Assembly (NCBI GenBank): GCA_030692355.1
Contig: JAUYCF010000042.1
Span: forward strand, 62,001-126,000
Origin: Thiobacillus sp.
GTDB lineage: Bacteria > Pseudomonadota > Gammaproteobacteria > Burkholderiales > Thiobacillaceae
Direction: 5' to 3'
DNA: 64,000 bases
A program made the position numbers and the translations under genes. Of the stretch, positions 47,676 through 57,166 are shown piece after piece. The notes under the pieces are model-generated. The model did no database searches and had not been told where the DNA came from. It saw nothing but the letters and a program-made list of their open reading frames with translations. The stretch's first letter is position 1; every line of letters starts with the position of its first letter.

Positions 47676-47999
47676 ATGGCTGTGACCTTGTCCGAGCGCG
47701 CAGCGCAACACGTGACCAACTACATCGCCAAACGCGGCAAGGGTGTCGGCATCCGTCTCGGCGTGCGCACCACCGGCTGCTCCGGCATGGCCTACAAGCT
47801 GGAGTTTGCCGATGAGGCGCCCGAAGGCGACGAGGTGTTCACCAGCCACGGCGTGACCGTATTCATCGACCCGAAAAGCCTGGCCTACCTCGACGGCACC
47901 GAGCTCGACTACGCCCGCGAGGGCCTCAACGAAGGCTTCAAGTTCAATAACCCGAACGTGAAGAACGAGTGCGGCTGCGGCGAGTCGTTCAACGTCTGA
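47676..47999 (+). CDS. iscA: Iron-sulfur assembly protein IscA
   Basis: This 107-residue A-type carrier delivers Fe-S clusters to client proteins. The three conserved Cys are Cys35 (TTGCSGMAY), Cys99 and Cys101 (ECGCGESF), matching E. coli IscA numbering. The start lies 3 bases after the iscU stop. It is followed by the second palindromic repeat. Confidence 0.96.
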   Translation: MAVTLSERAAQHVTNYIAKRGKGVGIRLGVRTTGCSGMAYKLEFADEAPEGDEVFTSHGVTVFIDPKSLAYLDGTELDYAREGLNEGFKFNNPNVKNECGCGESFNV

Positions 48000-48004
48000 A
48001 CGGT

Positions 48005-48126
48005 GGGGACAGGATTTAGGATCTAGGGGCTAGGGGCTAGGGTTGGTGCGGCATTGGCCGCGCCCATTAAAAAAACGCGAAGCACAAAGCCCCCTAAATC
48101 CCAGCCCCCAGCCCCTAGCCCCTAAT
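48005..48126. repeat. Palindromic intergenic repeat, copy 2 (iscA-hscB)
   Basis: It has the same plan as copy 1: a left arm with AGGGGCTAGGGGCTAGGG, a GC-rich centre (GCGGCATTGGCCGC), an A-run, the shared CAAAGCCCCCTAAA, and a right arm CCCCTAGCCCCTAA. The right arm runs straight into the hscB ATG at 48127, so it replaces the expected ribosome site. Confidence 0.85.
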
Positions 48127-48654
48127 ATGAATTTCTCCCAAACCCACTTCGAACTCTTCGGCCTGCCGCAATCGTATGCGCTGGATCGGGACAAGCTTGA
48201 CGCGGCCTACCGCGAGCTGCAGAACACGGTGCATCCGGACCGTTTCGCTGCGCAGCCGGAGGCCGAGCAGCGGGTGGCGATGCAGTGGGCGACGCAGGTG
48301 AACGAGGCGTATCGGACGCTCAGGCATGCGGTGAACCGCGGCGTGTATCTGCTGAAACTGCAGGGCATCGACGCATTCGACGCCAGCAACACCCGGATGG
48401 CGCCGGCCTTCCTGATGCAGCAGATGGAATGGCGCGAGGCGATCGAGGACGCGCGTGCGGGCAAGCGCATGGCGGTGCTGGATGCGTTGACGGACGACCT
48501 GCGCGCTGCGCATCGTCGCATTGAGGCGCAACTGGCCGGGCTGATCGACACGGCGCACGACTATGAAGCGGCAAGCGAAGCCGTGCGCCAGCTGCGATTC
48601 ATGGACAAACTCATCGCTGAAATCGGCGACGTCTACGAAGAACTGGAAAGTTAA
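48127..48654 (+). CDS. hscB: Co-chaperone HscB
   Basis: HscB is a J-protein that brings IscU to HscA. The product is 175 residues with an N-terminal J domain whose HPD motif is in [11 protein letters not shown] (about residues 36-40), and a C-terminal helical IscU-binding domain. The ATG at 48127 follows directly on the palindromic repeat with no visible ribosome site. An open frame extends upstream to 48043, but it would run through the repeat. It lies 1 base before hscA. Confidence 0.94.
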   Translation: MNFSQTHFELFGLPQSYALDRDKLDAAYRELQNTVHPDRFAAQPEAEQRVAMQWATQVNEAYRTLRHAVNRGVYLLKLQGIDAFDASNTRMAPAFLMQQMEWREAIEDARAGKRMAVLDALTDDLRAAHRRIEAQLAGLIDTAHDYEAASEAVRQLRFMDKLIAEIGDVYEELES

Positions 48655-48655
48655 G

Positions 48656-50518
<1,863 letters not shown>

Positions 50519-50630
50519 TGCCCCGCATCATGTTGAACGCCGATTTCATCCGGGACGGTGTGTTGCAACGCTCCCCGGCCGATACCTCAAAGCGGCCTGA
50601 CCGTATCCAATTCAGCCTTATTTAAAAGAC

Positions 50631-50969
50631 ATGCCCCAAATCATCGTATTGCCCCACGTCGAACTCTGCCCCGAAGGCGCCGTCATCGACGCCAGGCCCG
50701 GCGACACCATTTGCGACACCCTGCTCGCCAATGGCGTCGAGATCGAGCACGCCTGCGAAAAGTCCTGCGCCTGCACCACCTGCCACGTCATCGTGCGCGA
50801 AGGCTTCAATTCGCTGGAAGCGTCCACCGAAGAAGAGGATGATCTGCTCGACAAGGCATGGGGGCTGGAACCGCAGTCGCGGCTGTCGTGTCAGGCGCGC
50901 GTCGACAGCAGCGACCTGGTAATCGAAATTCCCAAGTACACCATCAACATGGTCAAGGAAGGTCATTGA
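50631..50969 (+). CDS. fdx: ISC-type [2Fe-2S] ferredoxin
   Basis: This ferredoxin supplies electrons for cluster assembly. The product is 112 residues. The cluster ligands are Cys42, Cys48, Cys51 and Cys87, the same numbering as E. coli Fdx, and the extra Cys46 of the family is present (ACEKSCACTTCHVIV). The 112-base gap after hscA holds nothing recognisable. iscX follows after one base. Confidence 0.95.
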   Translation: MPQIIVLPHVELCPEGAVIDARPGDTICDTLLANGVEIEHACEKSCACTTCHVIVREGFNSLEASTEEEDDLLDKAWGLEPQSRLSCQARVDSSDLVIEIPKYTINMVKEGH

Positions 50970-50970
50970 A

Positions 50971-51165
50971 ATGAAGTGGACGGATACCCTCGATATTGCG
51001 ATCGAACTCGCCGAAGCCCACCCCGAAATCGATCCGCGCACCATCCGCTTCACCGACCTGCATCGCTGGGTGATGGAACTGCCAGAATTCGAGGATGACG
51101 CCGAACATTCCGGCGAGAAAATCCTTGAAGCGATCCAGATGGCATGGATCGACGAAGTCAGCTAA
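50971..51165 (+). CDS. iscX: Fe-S assembly protein IscX
   Basis: This 64-residue acidic protein binds IscS and tunes its activity with iron. The family motif KWTDTLDIAIELAEAHPEID (residues 2-21) and the later RFTDLHRWVMELPEFEDD are present. It is the last gene of the isc operon and overlaps no other gene; a ribosome site lies in the end of fdx. Confidence 0.95.
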   Translation: MKWTDTLDIAIELAEAHPEIDPRTIRFTDLHRWVMELPEFEDDAEHSGEKILEAIQMAWIDEVS

Positions 51166-51284
51166 TTCAGCGGGTGCGCCGTGCGCCGAATTTCGAGAAA
51201 TCGGGCTGACCTATATCCGGTACCCGGGCGGCTCAACGCCTGTCTGCATGCTGGGAGCCGGGATACGAGCAACCGCAGAGATGA

Positions 51285-51515
51285 TTACGTCGCGCCCCCG
51301 CCATCATAGAAACCCTGACTGGAGCGTTCGAGTTCCTGCTCATAGGTGAAGTGCTGCTCGTCTGCCTTTAGCGCAACGGCGGCCGGGCTGTCGGATCCAT
51401 TGTGATACAACAAAGCCTTGATGACGGCGTTGGCGTCGCTAATTGGCGGCACCATCAGCATTTGCAACCGGTCGTACACTGCCTGGTCGATCGTGATTTG
51501 GACTTGATCTGTCAT
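51285..51515 (-). CDS. Small ribbon-helix-helix-like protein, orphan
   Basis: The product is 76 residues from the ATG at 51515, preceded by AGGAG. The N terminus VQITIDQAVYDRLQMLM followed by ISDANAVIKALLY has the strand-helix-helix rhythm of MetJ/Arc-type antitoxins and small regulators. The C terminus is acidic and probably flexible. No toxin-like gene lies beside it on either strand. It may be a solitary antitoxin or a small DNA-binding protein; the fold call is tentative. Confidence 0.55.
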   Translation of the reverse strand: MTDQVQITIDQAVYDRLQMLMVPPISDANAVIKALLYHNGSDSPAAVALKADEQHFTYEQELERSSQGFYDGGGAT

Positions 51516-51713
51516 ATTCGACTCCTGATAAAGTAGCAATTTCTATATAGCTCAAATACCCTGCCGTTCAAATCAGGCCGGATCTCGTCCGGGACTTGGC
51601 AATACGTTCTATTGCCCAAGAATGCGGCGAAACATGAACCGTCCAGGCGGATTTACAGCCGATTTCCTTCAAGTCCGACAGGCTGCTAGACTGCTCCAAA
51701 ATTCGAGACACGC

Positions 51714-52484
51714 ATGGCCGAGGAGACTGATCTTTCCCGCACCGAACCGGCAAGTCCGCGGCGCCTGCAACAGGCGCGCAGCGCGGGCGATGTGCCGCGT
51801 TCCGCCGAACTCACCGCGTGGGTGGTGTTGCTGTCTGCGCTGGGTGTGCTGGCCTGGCTGGCGCCGCGCCTGCTGGGTGCCTTGCTGGCATTGACCGAGG
51901 CGGCATTCATTCACGCGGCGCAGCCGCTTTCCCCGGTTTTCCTTGAAGCGGCACAGTCCGCGCTGTGGGCGGTGCTGCCTGTGCTGGTCGCCATTTTTGT
52001 CGCTGCGCTGGTGGCGCCGATGCTGCTTTCGGGCTGGGTGTATGCGCCCCAGGTGACCCAGGCCGACCTGATGCGCGCCAATCCTTTCAGGCCCTTCACG
52101 CGGATGTTTTCAGCCGATGCCCTGTTCGACGGGACGCTGGCGCTATTGAAGCTGGCGCTCGCCGCCGCTGCAGTGGGGTGGGCGCTGACCAGCGGCTGGC
52201 CGGGGCTGCAAGACCTGACCGGCAGCGTGACGAGCGTGGCGCTGGGCGAGACGGCCGGCTGGATCGGGCGGGGCGTGCTGGCGCTGGCGGCGGCGCTGAC
52301 GCTGGCGGCGGCGCTGGACGCGGGCTGGCGCTGGTGGCGCTATCTGCGCCGCCACGCGATGACCTGGCAGGCGGTGCTGGCCGAGGCGCGCGAAGCCGAG
52401 GGCAGCCCGGAAATGCGTGCGCGGATGCATGGCCGCCGGCAGCAGGCGGGGCAGGGCCGGCATGTCGACGAGGTGATCGGATGA
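51714..52484 (+). CDS. flhB: FlhB-like flagellar export protein lacking the C-terminal domain
   Basis: FlhB is part of the flagellar export gate. The 256-residue product matches the membrane part: EPASPRRLQQARSAGDVPRS at the N terminus as in FlhB (residues 11-30), four hydrophobic segments, and the linker EGSPEMRARMHGRRQQ. It then ends, whereas normal FlhB (about 375 residues) goes on to a cytoplasmic domain with the self-cleaving NPTH motif. The stop overlaps the flhA ATG, so this is not an obvious frameshift. The sequence is Ala-rich and divergent. Confidence 0.75.
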   Translation: MAEETDLSRTEPASPRRLQQARSAGDVPRSAELTAWVVLLSALGVLAWLAPRLLGALLALTEAAFIHAAQPLSPVFLEAAQSALWAVLPVLVAIFVAALVAPMLLSGWVYAPQVTQADLMRANPFRPFTRMFSADALFDGTLALLKLALAAAAVGWALTSGWPGLQDLTGSVTSVALGETAGWIGRGVLALAAALTLAAALDAGWRWWRYLRRHAMTWQAVLAEAREAEGSPEMRARMHGRRQQAGQGRHVDEVIG

Positions 52485-54556
52485 GCGCGCAGGGCGTGAT
52501 GGTGATGGGCATGCCGGTGAACCGGCTGGCGGTGCCGCTGCTGGTGATGCTGATCCTGGCGATGATGATATTGCCCTTGCCCACCTTCATGCTCGATGTG
52601 CTGTTCACGCTCAACATCGCGCTGGCGATGATCGTGATGCTGGTGAGCCTGAACGCGCGGCGCCCGCTGGATTTCTCGGTGTTCCCCACGGTGCTGCTGC
52701 TGACGACCTTGCTGCGCCTGTCGCTCAACGTCGCGTCCACCCGCATCATCCTGATGCAGGGCCACACCGGGCCGGACGCGGCGGGCAAGGTGATCGAATC
52801 CTTCGGCAACTTCCTGGTCGGCGGCAACTACGTTGTCGGCTTCGTGGTGTTCCTGATCCTGGTCATCATCAACTTCGTCGTCATCACCAAGGGCGCCGGG
52901 CGCATCGCCGAAGTGGCGGCGCGCTTCACCCTGGATTCGATGCCGGGCAAGCAGCTGGCGGTCGATGCCGACCTCAACGCCGGCTTCATCAACGAGGCCG
53001 AAGCGCGCACCCGGCGCCACGAAATCGGACGCGAAGCCGACTTCTACGGCGCGATGGATGGCGCTTCCAAATTTGTGCGCGGCGATGCCATTGCCGGCAT
53101 CATCATCCTGCTGGTCAACCTGATCGGCGGCGTTCTGGTCGGGCTGTTCCAGCATAACCTTGGGTTGACCGAGGCGCTCGGGTACTACGCGCTGCTGACG
53201 GTGGGCGACGGCCTGGTAACGCAGATTCCGGCGCTGATCATTTCGACCGCGGCGGGCATCGTGGTCAGCCGCGCGTCGAGCGAGCAGGATCTGTCGCGCG
53301 AGTTTTCCACCCAGATTTTCGGCCGGCCGCAGACGCTGTATGTCGCCGCCGCGGTGCTGGGCGCGCTGGGGCTGATCCCGGGGACGCCGCACCTGGCGTT
53401 TCTGACCATCGCCGCAGTGTTGGGTGGATTGGGATTCTGGTTGATGCGCCGCCAGCGCACGGAATTCGAGGTCGAGCCACTTGCGCTGATCGAAAATGAA
53501 ATTGCGCCGGCCGATGTCACCTGGGACGACATTCCGCCGGTCGACGTGCTGGCGCTCGAAGTCGGCTACCGGCTGATCCCGCTGGTCGACCGCAACCAGG
53601 GCGGGGCGGCGCTGACGAAGATCACCGAGGCGCGCCGCCGCTTCGCCACCGACATGGGGCTGGTGGTGCCGCTCATCCGCGTGCGCGACAATCTTGATCT
53701 CAAGCCCAACAGCTATCGCATTACCCTCAAGGGCGTCGACGTCGCACATGGCGAGTTGTCTACCGGGCAGGTGCTGGCGGTCGATATGGGCGACGTGCTG
53801 GGGCAGCTCGACGGCACGCCGGGGGAGGACCCGCTGACTGGATTGGCCGGCATCTGGATCGACGCCGGGCGGGAAGAAGAAGCTGAATTGCGCGGTTTTG
53901 TGGTGCTGGAACCCGCCGGACTGATCGCGCGTCAGGTCGAGGCCGTGTTCCGCCAGCACGCGCCCGAACTGCTGGGACGCAGCGAAGTGCAGCAGTTGCT
54001 CGACACGCTGGCGCGCAGCCATCCCGGGTTGGTCGAGGACGTGACGCCGCGTCATCTGCCGTTGACCAGCGTGCAGGCGGTGCTGCAGCAATTGATCGCG
54101 GAAAACGTCTCGATCCGCGACACCCGCACCCTGTTCGAGACGCTGGCCGCGCGCGCGCCGAAAATTCAGGCGATCGACGAGCTGGTGGAAACCGTGCGCG
54201 CGGCGCTGGGGCGCAGCATCGTCGACCGCCTGTTCGAAGGCAGCAACACGCTGCAGGTGATCGGCCTTGCCGCCGCGACCGAAACCCGCCTGCTGAACGA
54301 GATGGGAGACGAGGGCGAAGCCCTGCTGTCGCCCACCACGCTGGATGCCCTGAACGATGCCGCCGAGCGCGCGCTGGCCGAGCAGGAAGGCGCAGGCTAC
54401 CCGCCGGTGCTGCTGACCTCTCCCGGCCTGCGCGCCATGCTGGCGCGGTTGCTGCGGCGCAACCTGCCGCGACTTGCGGTGATTGCCTACGCCGAGGTGC
54501 CTGCCGATAAAATGGTGCAGGTGAGCACGGAACTGACGATAGGGGAGGGCGCATGA
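52481..54556 (+). CDS. flhA: Flagellar export protein FlhA
   Basis: FlhA is the main export-gate subunit of the flagellar type III system. The product is 691 residues. The N-terminal half has about eight membrane helices and the FHIPEP-family loop (LDFSVFPTVLLLTTLLRLSL; GRIAEVAARFTLDSMPGKQ). The C-terminal half is the cytoplasmic chaperone-docking domain. The start at 52481 overlaps the flhB stop by 4 bases; earlier in-frame codons lie within flhB. flhF overlaps its end. Confidence 0.96.
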   Translation: MSAQGVMVMGMPVNRLAVPLLVMLILAMMILPLPTFMLDVLFTLNIALAMIVMLVSLNARRPLDFSVFPTVLLLTTLLRLSLNVASTRIILMQGHTGPDAAGKVIESFGNFLVGGNYVVGFVVFLILVIINFVVITKGAGRIAEVAARFTLDSMPGKQLAVDADLNAGFINEAEARTRRHEIGREADFYGAMDGASKFVRGDAIAGIIILLVNLIGGVLVGLFQHNLGLTEALGYYALLTVGDGLVTQIPALIISTAAGIVVSRASSEQDLSREFSTQIFGRPQTLYVAAAVLGALGLIPGTPHLAFLTIAAVLGGLGFWLMRRQRTEFEVEPLALIENEIAPADVTWDDIPPVDVLALEVGYRLIPLVDRNQGGAALTKITEARRRFATDMGLVVPLIRVRDNLDLKPNSYRITLKGVDVAHGELSTGQVLAVDMGDVLGQLDGTPGEDPLTGLAGIWIDAGREEEAELRGFVVLEPAGLIARQVEAVFRQHAPELLGRSEVQQLLDTLARSHPGLVEDVTPRHLPLTSVQAVLQQLIAENVSIRDTRTLFETLAARAPKIQAIDELVETVRAALGRSIVDRLFEGSNTLQVIGLAAATETRLLNEMGDEGEALLSPTTLDALNDAAERALAEQEGAGYPPVLLTSPGLRAMLARLLRRNLPRLAVIAYAEVPADKMVQVSTELTIGEGA

Positions 54557-55689
54557 GCGTGCAGGCATTCGTCGCGGCGAACGCGCGCGAAGGCCTGGCG
54601 CGCGTTCGCCGCGAGCTGGGCGACGACGCCGTGGTGCTGTCCACGCGGCCGCACCCGCAGGGCGTCGAACTGCTGGCCAGCGCCTACGGCGAGCTGGCGG
54701 TGCCGGCGGCCAGCGAGGCGCCCGATACGGCCGGCAGCTCGCGCATCCTGAACGAGCTGTCGCGTCTGCGCGGCATGCTGCAAAACCAGCTGGCGGGCTT
54801 TGCCTGGGGCGCGGGACGGCGGCGCGATCCGGTGCGGGTGGCGCTGATGCAAACGCTGTTCGCCGCCGGGTTTGGCAACTCGCTCGCCCGCACCCTGGCG
54901 GCGCGCCTGCCGCGCGGGCTCGATGCCGACGCCGCCCGGCGCTGGCTGCGCCAGGTGCTGATCCGCAACCTGCCGGTGCAGGGGCGCGAAGCCGACCTGC
55001 TGGCGCGGGGCGGGCGTTACGCGCTGGTCGGCTCGACCGGATCGGGCAAGACCACCACGCTGGCCAAGCTCGCCGCACGCGGCGTGGATGCGCATGGTGC
55101 CGGCGAGGTGGTGCTGGTGGCCGCCGATGCCTACCGCATCGGCGCAGCAGCGCAATTGACGGTATATGCCGACCTGTTGGGCGTGGCGCTGCATGTGGCT
55201 GAAGACCAGGCCAGGCTGGCGCAGCTGTTGCCTGAGCTCGCCGCCAAAAAACTGGTGCTGATCGACACCGCGGGGTTTGCGCCGGCCGACCCGCGTAGCC
55301 GCGAGGGGCAAGCGCTCGATGCCTTGGGCGTGCGCCGTCTGCTGGCGATTTCCGCCAGCCAGCAGGGGGCGGCGATTGAGCAGGCGATGGCGTATTTTGG
55401 CCAGGGCGCGGCCGCCTGCATTCTCACCAAGCTCGATGAAACCCCGCAGCCGGGCGCGGCGCTCGACAGCCTGATCCGCCATCGCCTGCCGCTGGCGTAT
55501 ATCAGCGGCGGGCAGCGCGTGCCGGAGGACCTTCACGTGCCCAACGCCGCCTACCTCATCGACCGCGCGTTGAAGGGGGGACGGCTCGCCACCCCGTATG
55601 CGCTGGAGGCCGAAGACTGGCCGCTGTTTGCCGGCGTCGAGGCCGAACGCGCCGAGCGCCGCACCCTGAAGGGCATGGATGGCGCCTGA
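54553..55689 (+). CDS. flhF: Flagellar biosynthesis GTPase FlhF
   Basis: FlhF is an SRP-type GTPase that sets polar flagellum position and number. The product is 378 residues. An N-terminal B domain (KEG-like region, about 1-75) leads to the N and G domains. G motifs are VGSTGSGKTTTLAKLAA (about 157-173), VLIDTAGF and ILTKLDETP. The ATG overlaps the flhA stop. Its usual partner FlhG is represented here only by a degenerate protein. Confidence 0.94.
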   Translation: MSVQAFVAANAREGLARVRRELGDDAVVLSTRPHPQGVELLASAYGELAVPAASEAPDTAGSSRILNELSRLRGMLQNQLAGFAWGAGRRRDPVRVALMQTLFAAGFGNSLARTLAARLPRGLDADAARRWLRQVLIRNLPVQGREADLLARGGRYALVGSTGSGKTTTLAKLAARGVDAHGAGEVVLVAADAYRIGAAAQLTVYADLLGVALHVAEDQARLAQLLPELAAKKLVLIDTAGFAPADPRSREGQALDALGVRRLLAISASQQGAAIEQAMAYFGQGAAACILTKLDETPQPGAALDSLIRHRLPLAYISGGQRVPEDLHVPNAAYLIDRALKGGRLATPYALEAEDWPLFAGVEAERAERRTLKGMDGA

Positions 55690-56368
55690 CCAGGCCGCCG
55701 GGCTCAGGCGGCGGCGTGCCCGGCAGCCGCCGCCTTGCATCTACTGTTTTTTCGACGCCGCCGAATCCGCCGTCCGGCTGGCGCAAGCGCTGCACCGGCG
55801 CGGCTTGTCTTCACTGCTGATCGATGCCCGTGGGCGGGTATTTTCCGATTCCCCGACCCGCAGCCTGTTCGACTGGAAGCAACAACTCGAGCGTGGCCAG
55901 CCGCACACGCTGCCCATGCCGTATGGCGATGGCTGGTATGCGCCGGGGATACGGGGAGACGAACCGGCATTGATGGCGCTCGCACGGGACTACGATTGCG
56001 TTGTGTTCGATGCGCGCCCTGACGTGCCGGACTGGTCGCCACCGCCGGGCGCGGCCCAGGCCGTCGTCCTGGAAGTGAACGCCACGAACGCATCGAGCCT
56101 GCAGGGCTACGCCCTGCTCAAAACGCTGGCTCACTCGGGCGTGTCATTCAGCGCAGGTCTGCTGGGAGACGCCGCCGCCTGCGATCACCTGCGGGCGGCG
56201 TGCAAAAGGTTTCTCGATCCCGCGTTCAGCCGGGCCGTTTACAGCATCGCCCGCGAGGATGATGCATTCGCCGCGCTTGCCGTTAGAATGGCACACGAGG
56301 AGACGCGCTCGACGGCACGTTATAAAACAGAAAACACGGAAAGCATGGCCTTGAAACATGGCTGTTAA
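55679..56368 (+). CDS. FlhG-position protein without a P-loop
   Basis: The 229-residue product lies where flhG (MinD-like ATPase) is expected, between flhF and fliA. The start of the sequence keeps a MinD-like rhythm (AVRLAQALHRRGLSSLLIDA, about residues 31-50), but the Walker A lysine motif that should precede it is absent; the region reads IYCFFDAAES. Later parts such as YDCVVFDARPDVP resemble a decayed Walker B. It may be a pseudo-ATPase partner of FlhF or an unrelated MinD-like protein. The start overlaps flhF by 11 bases. Confidence 0.65.
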   Translation: MAPDQAAGLRRRRARQPPPCIYCFFDAAESAVRLAQALHRRGLSSLLIDARGRVFSDSPTRSLFDWKQQLERGQPHTLPMPYGDGWYAPGIRGDEPALMALARDYDCVVFDARPDVPDWSPPPGAAQAVVLEVNATNASSLQGYALLKTLAHSGVSFSAGLLGDAAACDHLRAACKRFLDPAFSRAVYSIAREDDAFAALAVRMAHEETRSTARYKTENTESMALKHGC

Positions 56369-57080
56369 ACCAACGCAGCAAGCAACGTCGCAAGACGAAC
56401 AAGTCGCCAAATATGCGCCGCTGGTCAAGCGCATTGCGTATCACATGATGGCCCGTCTGCCGGCCAGCGTCGAAGTCGACGATCTCATCCAGGTGGGCCT
56501 GATTGGCCTGATGGATGCGGTGTCCCGTTTCGACGGCAACCAGGGCGCGCAGTTCGAATCCTATGCCACCCAGCGCATCCGCGGCTCCATGCTCGACGAA
56601 CTGCGCGAGGCCGACTGGCTGCCGCGTCATGTGCGGCAGAAATCGCGGCAGATCGAATCCGCCATCAACCGGCTGCAACAGCGCAACGGCAAGTCGCCGA
56701 CCGAGCAGGAAATATCGGCCGAGCTGGACATGCCGATCGACCAGTACCAGTCCATGCTGGGCGACGTGAGATGCTCGCAGCTGCTGTATTACGAAGACTT
56801 CTCCGACGAGGACAGCGCCAGCTTTCTGGAGCGTTATCTGGTCGACGGCAGCAACGATCCGCTTGCGGTGCTGGAGGACGAAGGCTTCCGCGGCAGCCTG
56901 ATCGCTGCGATCCACCACCTGCCCGAGCGCGAACGCAGCATGATGGGCATGTACTACGAACAGGACATGAACCTGAAGGAAATCGGTGCGGTGCTCGGGG
57001 TGTCCGAATCGCGCGTGTGCCAGTTGCATTCACAAGCCGTGGCGCGTCTGCGGGCCCAGCTCAAAATCTGGAAAAAGTGA
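56358..57080 (+). CDS. fliA: Flagellar sigma factor FliA (sigma-28)
   Basis: FliA directs RNA polymerase to late flagellar and chemotaxis genes. The product is 240 residues. Region 2 has YHMMARLPASVEVDDLIQVG (about 29-48) and FESYATQRIRGSMLDELR, and region 4 has LPERERSMMGMYYEQDMNLK and SRVCQLHSQAVARLR. The size and all regions match the family. It begins within the end of the FlhG-position gene. No flgM-like anti-sigma gene is in the window. Confidence 0.95.
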   Translation: MAVKPTQQATSQDEQVAKYAPLVKRIAYHMMARLPASVEVDDLIQVGLIGLMDAVSRFDGNQGAQFESYATQRIRGSMLDELREADWLPRHVRQKSRQIESAINRLQQRNGKSPTEQEISAELDMPIDQYQSMLGDVRCSQLLYYEDFSDEDSASFLERYLVDGSNDPLAVLEDEGFRGSLIAAIHHLPERERSMMGMYYEQDMNLKEIGAVLGVSESRVCQLHSQAVARLRAQLKIWKK

Positions 57081-57081
57081 C

Positions 57082-57100
57082 GGCCCCTCCGTTAGGGGCC
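57082..57100 (+). terminator. Hairpin after fliA
   Basis: GGCCCCT (57082-57088) pairs with AGGGGCC (57094-57100) around a 5-base loop, 2 bases past the fliA stop. There is no T-run, so termination is uncertain. Confidence 0.45.
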
Positions 57101-57166
57101 TGGCGCGGCGGAACGCGCATAAATCCGCGATAATGGCAGCTTGTTTATCCAGCCTGTACCGCCGTT

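Noticed and set aside
51095-51349. 84-codon open frame overlapping the end of iscX
   Set aside because: It overlaps iscX in another frame, has no family resemblance and runs into the opposite-strand small gene.
51640-51670. Sigma-28-like GCCGATTT before flhB
   Set aside because: No TAAA element at the proper distance upstream; only the -10-like half is present.
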